Made by a program: the position numbers and the translations under genes | Shown: in pieces, positions 7,638-15,939 of the stretch | Layout: the number at the start of each line of letters is the position of its first letter | Numbering within the stretch: the stretch's first letter is position 1 | The notes under the pieces: model-generated | What the model saw: only the letters and a program-made list of their open reading frames with translations | Databases searched by the model: none | What the model was told of the DNA's origin: nothing | Source of the DNA: Prorocentrum cordatum | Taxonomy: Eukaryota; Sar; Dinophyceae; Prorocentrales; Prorocentraceae | Length of the DNA: 25,000 bases | Assembly: GCA_963575745.1 (NCBI GenBank) | Contig: CAUYUJ010014630.1 | Span: 1-25,000, forward strand | Direction: 5' to 3'

Positions 7638-9929
7638 TCAGGACGCCATCGGCGCCAGGACCTCCTGGTCGAACACGCCTGCCATGGGGCACTCCCTCGG
7701 GTCGTAGCCCTCCAGGACGCAGTGCACCTTCCACAGCTCCTTGATCAGTTCCCTCAAAGCGTGATTGTAGCCCCCATACTTCTGCCAGCTCCGTGACACA
7801 ATCCCTGCTGGAGGCACGCGCCCCTGCCAGGCCTGACCGCGGAAGGAACGCCAGATGTACGACCCTGGAGGCTTGTACTTGTTCGCGTCCTTGTGATCGA
7901 TCCCAATCGGTAGCGCTGTCGGCGCGACTGGTTCCGGCGGAGGGGCTTTTTTATCTGTTTTATCCTTCTTGTCTTTCTTATCTTTCTTCTCCTTCTTCGC
8001 AGCTTTTGCTTCGGCCTCCTCCCGCGCCTTGCGGCGAGACATCTGCACGACTGTGAACTCCCGCACAAGGTCGTCCTGCACGCCTTTCCTGGCCGCGTAC
8101 TTCTTCTGCTCTTTGTGAAGCTTCTCGATGTCGTCATTCGTCAGCACTTTCTCCGCCTCCTCTATCTCCAGCAACTCGTCCAAGGCAACGGTGTCCTGCA
8201 CCAGCGCCGCGACGCGCTTCTTCGCGATGCCCAACGCCTCGTCCTCGGAGCACTCCAAAATGCCCATGATAAGGGACACAATGACTTCAAGGAGGCTGGA
8301 GGCATGGCCCCTCACGGGGATCCCAAACATCTTCGCCAACCAAACAAGGAATGACAACTCCCAGTTCCAGAAGCACTCCCTCGCTGCAAGTGTTTTCAGC
8401 GGAATGTCCTCTGCGGCATACACGATCATGCGGACGCCCTTGTGCCAGCCAGGAGGCGCCTTCTTCAAGTGGCGGCGCTGCCACGCCGGCGAGCGCCACT
8501 CGAACGGGCGCACGAGGAAGTCATCCAAGTCCACCATTGGCAGGAAGACGGGTTCTACGTTGTCGTTCGTCGGGTCAACGTACCAGAAGTCGTCGTGCCC
8601 AGGCACGGCCTTCAGCTGGATCTGCCACGCAATCGCCGCCGAATTCGGGAAATTACCGAGGCCCAAATACCATGTCGAACCCTTCGTTGGCGGATCCGTG
8701 TCCTTCCTCCTCAAGACGAACGGAAGGCAGTCCGACGCAGCGCTGCAGACAGCATTGCTGAGCTTCGAGAAACCGCAGAACTCTTTGCAGTAACGAACTA
8801 GATGCAGATCTCCAACTGGCGTCGCGAGATTGACGGCCTTCGGGGAGTAATACGGGGCTGCTGCATGTGTCGTTGCAATGCCACCCAAGTCCACGGATGG
8901 TTTCAAAGGTGTTTTCCCGAATGCCTCCGCGCTCAACCTCGCCTTTTTCCTGGAAGCAGGGACCCCGTCATCGACCTCCACGTACCTGTGCCTCTTCGAT
9001 GGCAAGTGGTTCGCCAGTGCCATCCCCATGCTTCGCTCCGGTTTGCGGAAAACTTTCGAACCTTTCACTTGCTTGGCGTTCTTCGCATACCCGAAGAATT
9101 CCTCGCTGAAGTGCGTGGCGAACACCCCGTGGAACCGGTCGCTCAGCCAATCCCCGGACTCTTGGTCCAAGAGCCACTGCTTCTCCGTGAAGCAATCCAC
9201 GTATTGTTCAACGTTTGCCCGCTTGAATTGGGAACGGGAGAGGTGCCACTTCACTTCGCCTGGCTTGTCGTGCCGTCTCATCGCTTCGTAGGAGTCGAGA
9301 TCATTCCTGAATGCGTCGAGTATGCGCTGCTTCCGGTCAGGCGCAACCTCCCCGACAAGACCAATCAATTTGTGGGGCCACCCGAACATGAAACTCCTGC
9401 GCTTCGTCCTGTTCCCAACCATCCTGAGGCACAGCGTCCCCATTAGGTTCGCCCACTGGTCTTCCACGAACTCCCGGTGCTCGTCGAAGTCCCCAGGGAG
9501 CACGCCCATCTCGAATCCGCACTCGGACAACGTGTCATCGTCGAGCAACGCGCCGAACACGAGCCTCAGCGTGTCCATGAAGCGCCCCTCGACTTGACCA
9601 CGCGCCCAAGCAAGGTTTCCACCGACAGACCTGCAGTCGCGGTTGAACCCTCCTGAGGCGTCCACGAGAGGGACAGCCAGAGACGTCATGATGGCGATGC
9701 GGCGCCGATTATCACGGACACTCATCAGGACCAAGGAAACAACAGCTGCGTTCTGGCAGCACGAACGGAGCACCTTCCCATCGTGGCAGGCAGCAGTCGT
9801 GCCTCCGCTCAAATCGCCAGCGGCCTCTGCGTGCGTGGACTTCAGCACCGTCGTGGCGAACTTGCCGGTGCCCAAAAAATCCATTTCCACGCACAAGATC
9901 TCCAGTTTCCACAGCATCAACTCCCACTC
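7638..9929 (-). CDS. Exon 3 of a large uncharacterised multicopy-type gene
   Basis: The frame is open from 10028, but its first codon there is GTG. I place the exon start at a CAG|GAG acceptor so that EWELMLWKLEILCVEMDFLG continues from exon 2. It encodes 763 residues without interruption. Visible blocks are CCQNAAVVSLVLMSVRDNRRR, GGNLAWARGQVEGRFMDTLR, a basic segment (SKRHRYVEVDDGVPASRKKAR), the mid-region KGSTWYLGLGNFPNSAAIAW, a coiled-coil-like stretch (ALDELLEIEEAEKVLTNDD), a Lys/Asp-rich tract (KKEKKDKKDKKDKTDKK) and the end block SYIWRSFRGQAWQG with ECPM. The organisation resembles a large set of unnamed dinoflagellate proteins I know only by motif. I assign no function, though exon 2 hints at an RNase-H-fold element origin. 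The stop is TGA at 7638. Confidence 0.72.
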   Translation of the reverse strand, partial: EWELMLWKLEILCVEMDFLGTGKFATTVLKSTHAEAAGDLSGGTTAACHDGKVLRSCCQNAAVVSLVLMSVRDNRRRIAIMTSLAVPLVDASGGFNRDCRSVGGNLAWARGQVEGRFMDTLRLVFGALLDDDTLSECGFEMGVLPGDFDEHREFVEDQWANLMGTLCLRMVGNRTKRRSFMFGWPHKLIGLVGEVAPDRKQRILDAFRNDLDSYEAMRRHDKPGEVKWHLSRSQFKRANVEQYVDCFTEKQWLLDQESGDWLSDRFHGVFATHFSEEFFGYAKNAKQVKGSKVFRKPERSMGMALANHLPSKRHRYVEVDDGVPASRKKARLSAEAFGKTPLKPSVDLGGIATTHAAAPYYSPKAVNLATPVGDLHLVRYCKEFCGFSKLSNAVCSAASDCLPFVLRRKDTDPPTKGSTWYLGLGNFPNSAAIAWQIQLKAVPGHDDFWYVDPTNDNVEPVFLPMVDLDDFLVRPFEWRSPAWQRRHLKKAPPGWHKGVRMIVYAAEDIPLKTLAARECFWNWELSFLVWLAKMFGIPVRGHASSLLEVIVSLIMGILECSEDEALGIAKKRVAALVQDTVALDELLEIEEAEKVLTNDDIEKLHKEQKKYAARKGVQDDLVREFTVVQMSRRKAREEAEAKAAKKEKKDKKDKKDKTDKKAPPPEPVAPTALPIGIDHKDANKYKPPGSYIWRSFRGQAWQGRVPPAGIVSRSWQKYGGYNHALRELIKELWKVHCVLEGYDPRECPMAGVFDQEVLAPMAS

Positions 9930-10013
9930 CTGCTCAGGGGGGCTGCAAGACTGCACCAGAAGCGCCTCGGCCGGGAAAACTTGCGCGGAGGCGTCAGGGA
10001 AAGCCCAAGACGT

Positions 10014-10070
10014 GCCAGCCTCGAACACCCTGCCTTGCAGCAGGTGGTGTTGCGGGGCAACTCAGCATCC

Positions 10071-10105
<35 letters not shown>

Positions 10106-10945
10106 CTCCTCCTCTGTCCACCCCCTCTTTCTCTTCCTCCTCCTCCTCCCCTCGTCCTCCTCCTCTTCCTCCTCCTCCCCCTCCCCCCCTCGTCCTCCAC
10201 ATCCTCCTTTTCCTCCTTTCCCTCCTGCACCTCCCTCTGCTCCTCGACCTCCTTCCTCGTCCTCCTCCTCGTCCTCCTCCTCCTCCTGCGCCTCTTCCTT
10301 TCCTCTTCCTGTTGATGCTGCTGCTCGTCCCTCTATAATTGTTTCCTCTTTTCTCCCTCATCATCCTCCTCTTCCTCCTCCTCCTTCTCCCTTCTCCTCC
10401 TCCTTCTCCTCGTCCCCCTCGTCCTCCCTCCTGCTCCTCCTCCTCCTCCTCCTCCTCCTCTTCTGGGTCTGGTGCAACAATGTGGTGCGAGAGTCTTTTA
10501 CTTGTATGACATTCGGGCTTGGTTGGTCTGCGAATGAGAGCGGGGTTTTGCTTGGGCCATCATGCGGGCCCTCGACCCCTGACCCACCTGAGACCCCCCG
10601 GATCCTTCGCACATCTTCGAACCAACTTCGGGACCGCCCTCCCCGCCCCCACCCCGAAAACTGGGCCAGCAGGCGGGGTCTCACCGTACCCGCTCCCTGT
10701 AACTGCTGGCCCCATTGTCGGGGCAAGGCAAGGAAGGGCAAGGTCAGAGACAACTTTCTGCTCTTCTCACATCTTCGAGTCAACGCTGGGATCCTTTCAC
10801 ATCTTCGAGGCAACTTCGGGACCCCCCTCCCCGCCCCCACCTCGAAAACTGTGCCAGCAGGCGGGGTCTCACCGTACCCGCTCCCTGTAACTGCTGGCCC
10901 CATTTTCGGGGTAAGGGAAGGAAGGGCAAGGTCATCATCATCCTG
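10014..10945. mobile_element. ~930-bp interspersed element, copy 1 (intronic)
   Basis: It matches 14938-15880 in the same order and orientation, offset by about 4.92-4.93 kb. Both start with GCCTCGAACACC and TGCCTTG, then GCAACTCA, a ~400-bp CCT/CTT tract, GATGCTGCTGCTCGTCC, GTCTGGTGCAACA, GAGACCCCCCGGATCCTTCGCA and two 187-188-bp units ending GGGCAAGGTCATCATCA. The copy edges lie close to the start of exon 3, as expected of an intron-generating insertion. No ORF of its own is credible. Confidence 0.75.
10590..10938. repeat. 187-bp tandem dimer with a nested hairpin in each unit
   Basis: GCCAGCAGGC occurs at 10666 and 10853, 187 bp apart. In each unit an arm ending CTGGGCCAGCAG faces an arm starting CTGCTGGCCCCA across about 30 nt, and the outer ends pair CCCCGAAAA with TTTTCGGGG. 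The first unit (10653-10723) and second (10840-10911) carry a few compensable mismatches. The loop contains a second GCGGG/CCCGC stem. Confidence 0.85.
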
Positions 10946-11199
10946 AAGGCTCGAGGTTGAAGGCTCAAGGCGGAAGCGCGGGAATCGAAATCTGGCGGGG
11001 CATTCCTTCACAACTCCGCGCGGCCTCCCTCCTCTGGGCGCTGGTCTCCGCTCCCTCTGGGCGCGTCTCTCCTCCCTCTGGGCGCGCACCCCCCCGCGGG
11101 CGCCGCCATAGTATTTTGATTCTGGGAACTTCTAACCACGTCTTGGGACGAGCCTGAGGACCAGGCAAGGCTTCTGGATCAGTTGGGTCTTGGCAATTG

Positions 11200-11460
11200 G
11201 CTTGAGACCAGAGGCCCTAGGGGCCTGATCTCTCCTCCCTTTCGAGAGGCCATAGGGGTACCCTGTAGGAACGATACGCAAGTCGTGATAGAGAAACTCG
11301 CATTCTAACTACGTCTTCCCTTGCATTCCAAGACGCCCCAGGAGGCTCACGAGAGGGCCCCAAGAGGCCTCAAGAGGACCCAGGAGAGGCCACGACCCCT
11401 CCTCCCATTCGAGAGGCCATAAGGGTTCCCTTTCGGAGCGACACACGAGAGGTCCCGGAT
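11200..11460. repeat. Dispersed copy (about 1.5 units) of the ~160-bp satellite
   Basis: The hallmarks are all present: CGAGAGGCCATAGGGGTACC, GGAACGATACGCAAGTCGTGAT, CTCGCATTCTAACTACGTC and GCATTCCAAGACGCCCC, then AGGCCCC-rich sequence, then a second start with a truncated core. It is the same satellite as 15940-17550 but lies inside predicted intron 2. It abuts or overlaps frame that remains open beyond exon 2, which is why I exclude that tail from the protein. Confidence 0.9.
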
Positions 11461-11575
11461 GCCTCCAGAGGCCCTTCGGGACAACAAAATACATCGGAAG
11501 GCCTAGGCCCTCCGAGGCTTGCGCAAGTGCAGTTGGGGCAGTGTCCACTAGGGCCCTCATTCGTCGTCCCGCGTG

Positions 11576-12334
11576 GTCCTTCAACAGTCCCACGTTCGCC
11601 TTGACCCACGCCCCGAAACGACACAAAGAAACGCGACGGCCCTGCGTCGCGCCATGCTCCCGCTCCCTCAAGTGCGCCCAGAGCTCTTTCTCCGCTGTGG
11701 CGGGGGTGGATGGCTCGAACTCCCCCTTCAACTCCGACAGGATTCCACTGGAGTGCTCCCGGAAGCTGGCGCAAGAATCGTGCGTGAAGACCTTGAACAC
11801 CATCGACGACATTTCCGTGAATTGGTTGAAACGCATGTCCTTGTCTTTCTCGGGGCCGTGCATGAGGTTCTGCCTGCAGAGCCAGGTGAGAACGAGCGGG
11901 AACAACCCAGTGGCTTTGTACGCATTCATTATGTCATTGTTCACGTCGTGGTCCTCGTCCCACCACTCCGTGACGTTAATCCCTAACTTGTAGGCCAAGC
12001 ACTGGACGGCGCTCGCCCCGTCGCCGCCGCGGTCCTGGGCCATGTTGAGGTGAGGGCGGTCTCTCCACCCCTCTGGGCGCCAGGGCCCCTTACCTACTGC
12101 CCTCTGAAAGTCAGCCAGGCCGGTCCAACGCGTCCCCACGGCGATGATGTTGTCCTTCGACTCGATCCATTTCCGCGTGGACACGCGGTAGCGAGGCCTG
12201 GGGCGCCACCCCTTGTCCTTTGCCGTCGAAGCATTACGGCGCAGCCAATGCAAATGACGTAGATTCATCCGCCGGGCTGCGGAAGACTTCGTGAAATGCT
12301 CCACCTCCTCTGGGGTCCGGAACGCCTTGGCCAC
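11576..12334 (-). CDS. Exon 2 of the large uncharacterised gene (candidate catalytic-like core)
   Basis: The first codon is GTG after a GGAG|GTGGCC acceptor, so it is an exon edge rather than a start. It encodes about 253 residues. Key stretches are VAKAFRTPEEVEHF, RYRVSTRKWIESKDN, NMAQDRGGDGASAVQCL, EWWDEDHDVNNDIMNAYK and WLCRQNLMHGPEKDKDMRF. The pair DRGGDG and DEDHDVNND, with the earlier VTDKGN of exon 1, looks like the acidic motifs of an RNase-H-fold transposase (compare the D..N..(C/D)xxH pattern of hAT-type enzymes). That is inference and no exact family fits. The exon ends near GLLKD, after which the open frame enters satellite sequence. Confidence 0.7.
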
Positions 12335-12339
12335 CTCCG

Positions 12340-12351
12340 GGGGGGCAACCA

Positions 12352-12386
<35 letters not shown>

Positions 12387-12565
12387 CGACCCTATGGTGT
12401 ATACGGAATTCCCAACAGTCACGAGGATGGCATACACGCGTCGAAAGACGCTATGGTGTATACCGCAAAAACACAGGGAAAATCATATACACCATGAGTT
12501 GGATTTTTTTTTTTTTTACCTCTGGGCCGGGCACCGCCGGGGGGCCCCAGAGGCCGACCAGATCA
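12340..12565. repeat. Foldback-like insert bounded by A28 and T14 runs
   Basis: The left side reads CAACCAGGT then A28 (12355-12382). The right side reads T14 (12504-12517) then ACCTCTGGG, so the edges form an imperfect inverted repeat. Between them TATGGTGTATA occurs twice directly and TATACACCAT once inverted. It resembles a small MITE or foldback element within the intron. Confidence 0.6.
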
Positions 12566-12654
12566 GGGCCCCGCACGCAACGCTTCAGCCTGGATCCGTT
12601 CCCCATGGTCCGGAGCCCCGCAGACGGCCTCCAGAGGCCGAACAGATCAGGAAC

Positions 12655-12890
12655 AGATCAGAGAGGAAGAAGGACGGAGGAGGGAGGAGGCAGGAGCGAA
12701 GAGGGAAAACGAAGGAGGGAGGAAGGAGAAGGGATGGAGGGGAGGGAGCAGGGAGGAGGGAGGAGGGAGGAGGGGGGAGGGAGGAGGGGCCCGGGGGGAG
12801 GGACGAGGGAGGAGGGAGGGAGGAGGGAGGAGAGAGGGAGGAGGGACGAGGGAGGAGAGAGGAGGGAGGAGGGAGATCCCCCTCTGGCGG
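12655..12890. repeat. Polypurine GGA/GGGA tract
   Basis: About 235 bp almost entirely of G and A on the plus strand, with GGAGGGAGGAGG units, so a pyrimidine tract on the gene strand. It is intronic. It is a candidate for triplex (H-DNA) formation by composition alone. Confidence 0.9.
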
Positions 12891-12931
12891 TCGCCCTGGA
12901 GATGCGCCCCTGGCTGTTCCGCGCGCGGAAC

Positions 12932-14451
12932 CTGAGGCACTGCGATGGCGCACGTGTTGTTCGGGAAGAAGATGCCCCGGCATCCAGAGTCAAGCCGCAA
13001 GCGTTGCCCTTGTCGGTAACGATGGAGATGGACGTGAACTGCTCGGACATGGTAACGCCCCCCAGGACGTGCCGCAAGAGGGCGCAGTTGAGCGAGTCCG
13101 GTGCGTCCATCAAGTCCAACAAACTGTCGAACTTTGCGCTGACCTGGCTTCCGGAGCTCTTGTAGTTGGCGGCCAGGTATATGTCCTTCTCAATGCAATG
13201 CGCCAATTGTACTGCGATCTGAACGAAGAGCGGACCACCGGTTCTCTCAGTGCAGTACCTCATCGACAGGCAGAAAAGGTCCCGAAGCAGGATCGTCTCT
13301 GAAGTGTCATCCAAGCGCAGAAGGCCCCACCATGCCTGACACTGGCGGAGCAAGACCAAATCCCAATCCACCTCCAAGCGAGGGGCCGGCACAGGCGGAC
13401 GGGCCGCTCCCTGAAGGCGCCCCGCCCCCTGGGACGGCACGTCGCGAGCGGATGGTTTGGACAGTGATTCGGCCCCCTCTGCCCGGGACATGATGCCAGA
13501 AGACGTCTCTAGGTCCCTGCGGTCCCGCCACGCGCGCAGATCCACCTTGCCGTCGAGCACCGACAGCGTCACGTGGGCCTGCGGACGCGGCTCCGGCCAC
13601 GTCCAGCGGAAGTCATCCGAGAAGTGCACGTCGAGAGCTTTGCAAACTTTTGGGTGCTCCACGGTGTCCGCGAGGAGGCCCCTGAGCAATTCTTCCACTG
13701 CATCCCTCCTCGCATGCAGACCGCCGTGTTGCGGAGGTTTCTGAGTCCACCTCGCCAAACACTGCAGAAGCCCAAACGTGCTCAAGCACGTCGCAGGCAA
13801 AAAATAATCAGCGTCCACGGTGCGATCCTCGCCCTCTCCACTGTGGCTGCTGTGAAGAATTTGTCGGCTCAACCCGAATTCGCTGCAATGGCGGCGCCAT
13901 GTGCCGCTGCTCTGGAAAGCCCATTTGGATGGTTGTTTCTTGTAGCTCGTCAATTGCAGCACCGTGTACACGTTATGGGCGTTCCAAGCGAAATGGAGGT
14001 TCCCAGGCAAAGGCCACGGGAGGTAGAAAGTTTGCAGACTCACCGCAGCGCGGATCGCCCCGATCCCAACGGTCACTGTGAGCGTCCTGTACTTTTGTTG
14101 CAAATCATACAAGCTGAACCTGACCGTCTTTCCCTTCCGCACCTCAGAATAGAAACGCTCCCCGTGCTTGTCGACCTCCAAACACCGCTTAAGCACGACC
14201 TCTGGCAAAATCGTCTCGTCGGACCCGACGTCAGACAGGCAAGCCCAACCGTCGTCATCAACATCTAGTTGCCAATGTTCCACTGGCTGCGGGAGGAATT
14301 GCTGCTCGAGTGTGACAGGGTGGATGAGTTCCCACCTCCCATCCGCGGTGCGGGGTGGCACAAGTATCACATCTTTCGTAGGGCATTCCTCGTACCCCGC
14401 GTCGTCCTCAGCGGCCGGCGGGGGCTTCGAGGGCGCAGCCGTTCCGACCAT
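12932..14451 (-). CDS. Exon 1 of the large uncharacterised gene, with a frameshift
   Basis: The frame starts at a true ATG at 14451 (MVGTAAPSKPPPAAEDDAGY) and runs about 490 codons, with no signal peptide or membrane segment. Recognisable blocks are DGRWELIHPVTLEQQFLPQ, WQLDVDDDGWACLSDVGSDE, KGKTVRFSLYDLQQKYRTL, YLPWPLPGNLHFAWNAHN, GGPLFVQIAVQLAHCIEKD and TSISIVTDKGNACGLTLD. At a C4 run at 12975-12978 the frame breaks; the other frame continues IFFPNNTCAIAVPQ up to a GT donor. The exon is 1,520 nt, two more than a multiple of three, so two extra bases (or one missing) explain the shift. It may be a pseudogene lesion or an assembly error. Earlier exons cannot be excluded. Confidence 0.68.
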
Positions 14452-14937
14452 TTGTCGGACTGGCGCTGTTTGCCTCGGCCAGACAGGTTTGAGCCCAAAC
14501 GGCTACGGCAAGTGACCATTGAGCCCCCGAGCCCCTGGCCCCATGAGGCACAAGGGCACGCGAGCTCAATGGCCCTTTGAGGCCATTCGTGGCCCTCATG
14601 GGGCACAGGGGCCACGAAAGGCGAGTGAATTCCATTGTGCTCACGAGGCTCACGCGGCGCAGAGAATCGTGCCTACATCGCACACCCCTGCGTCGGCACA
14701 GGAGGGCCAACCCATCCGCCATCATCATGCAGTGGTTGAACTTTGCTTCCGCCAGCTTCCGCCTCGACCCGGTGCCCAGCACCGGACAGCCCAAATTTGC
14801 GCACTCTGCACGTGTCTCCGTAACGTTTTGCTCCCGCCAGCTTCCGCAGACTCCACCTTTCCAGCCTTGGACAAACCCAAATCGCTGAATCCACTGTGGC
14901 AGGACCAGACGAGGAGCCACCTCGGGGATACCCACGG
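14452..14937. other. Region upstream of the large gene, no gene seen
   Basis: It should contain the gene's 5' flank. A small imperfect palindrome is present: CTGGCCCCATGAGGCACA near 14530-14550 faces GGCCCTCATGGGGCACAGGGG near 14590-14612. Minus-strand frames here are open, but I find no motif. Confidence 0.45.
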
Positions 14938-15880
14938 CTAGCCTCGAACACCGTGCCTTGAAGGAGGTGGTGCTGCAGGGCAACTCACCATCGTCCTCCT
15001 CTTCTTCCTCCTCCTCTTCCTCCTCCTCCTCCTCCTCCTCCTCCTCCTCCTCTCTCCACCTCCTCTTTCTATTCCTCCGCCCCTCCTCCTCCTCCCCTCC
15101 TCCTCCTCCTCCTCCTCTTCCTCACCCCCGTCGTCCTCCACATCCTCCTTTTCCTCCTTTCCCTCCTCCTCCTCCCTCTGCTCCTTGTCCTCCTTCCTCG
15201 TCCTCCTCCTCGTCCTCCTCCTCCTGTCGCTCCTCCTTTCCTCTTCCTGGTGATGCTGCTGCTCGTCCTCCTATTATTGTTTACTGTATTCCTCCCCCTC
15301 ATCATCCTCCTCTTCCTCCTCCTCCTTCTCCCCCTCCTCCTCCTCCTCCTCCTCCTCCTCTTCGTCCTCCTCCCTCCTCCTCCTCCTCCTCCTCTTGTGT
15401 GTCTGGTGCAACACTGTGTTGCGAGGAACTATTGATTGTATGCCATTCGCGCATAATTGGCACGCGAATGAAAGCGGTGTATTGCCTGGGCTGTCTTGCG
15501 GACCCTTGGCCCCTGATCCCCTGAGACCCCCCGGATCCTTCGCACATCTTCGAGCCAACTTCGGGACCCCCCCCCCCCGCCCCCACCCCGAAAACTGGGC
15601 CAGCAGGCGGGGTCTCACCGCACCCGCTCCCTGTAACTGCTGGCCCCATTTTCGGGGTAAGGGAAGGAAGAGCAAGGTCAGAGACAACTTTCTGCTCTTC
15701 TCACATCATGGAGACAACGCTGGGATCCTCGCACATCTTCGAGCCAACTTCGGGACCACCCTCCCCGCCCCCACTCCGAAAACTGGGCCAGCAGGCGGGG
15801 TCTCACCGCACCCGCTCCCTGTAACTGCTGGCCCCATTTTCGGGGTAAGGGAAGGAAGGGCAAGGTCATCATCACCCTCA
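14938..15880. mobile_element. ~930-bp interspersed element, copy 2
   Basis: This is the second copy of the element at 10014-10945, same orientation and internal order: CCTCGAACACCGTGCCTTG, CAACTCACCATC, a ~400-bp CCT-rich tract, GATGCTGCTGCTCGTCC, GTCTGGTGCAACACTGTG, then GAGACCCCCCGGATCCTTCG and the 188-bp dimer. Identity looks highest in the dimer and lower in the microsatellite. To the right it runs into a CAT tract and the ~160-bp satellite. Here it lies upstream of the ATG of the large gene. Confidence 0.75.
15530..15872. repeat. 188-bp tandem dimer with nested hairpins (second locus)
   Basis: GCCAGCAGGC occurs at 15599 and 15787. The arms at 15586-15606 and 15637-15657 pair along most of 21 bp, and those at 15774-15794 and 15825-15845 likewise. 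This is the same unit as at 10590-10938. Confidence 0.88.
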
Positions 15881-15939
15881 TCATCATCATCGTCCCTCCT
15901 GATCATCATTATCATCATCGTCGTCGTCCTCCTCTTGAA

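Larger units (their letters stand above)
9930..11575 (-). other. Predicted intron 2 of the large gene, filled with repeats
   Basis: The interval lies between exon 2 (ending near AWVKANVGLLKD) and exon 3. It contains a pyrimidine-rich tract, a 187-bp tandem dimer with hairpins, a unique stretch and about 1.5 units of the ~160-bp satellite. The acceptor CAG|GAG is clear. The donor is not a clean GT: AAG|GACCAC fits the protein, while the nearest GT is AAC|GTGGGA a few codons upstream. Dinoflagellates use non-GT donors, so this is not fatal. Confidence 0.45.
12335..12931 (-). other. Predicted intron 1 of the large gene (597 nt)
   Basis: The donor CCTCAG|GTTCCG and acceptor CCGGAG|GTGGCC are GT-AG and both phase 0, so AVPQ joins VAKAF. 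The interval holds a purine-rich tract, an A28 run and a T14 run, and both strands are low complexity. Confidence 0.6.

Noticed and set aside
9783-10946. Plus-strand Ser/Pro-rich frame of 387 codons
   Set aside because: It is antisense to exon 3 and then runs through the CCT tract and the 187-bp units.
11309-11575. C-terminal extension of exon 2
   Set aside because: The sequence is a copy of the ~160-bp satellite and the peptide resembles translations of that satellite elsewhere, so I ended the exon before it.
12296-13302. Plus-strand Glu/Gly/Arg-rich frames of about 300 codons
   Set aside because: They are products of the polypurine tract and the antisense of exon 1.
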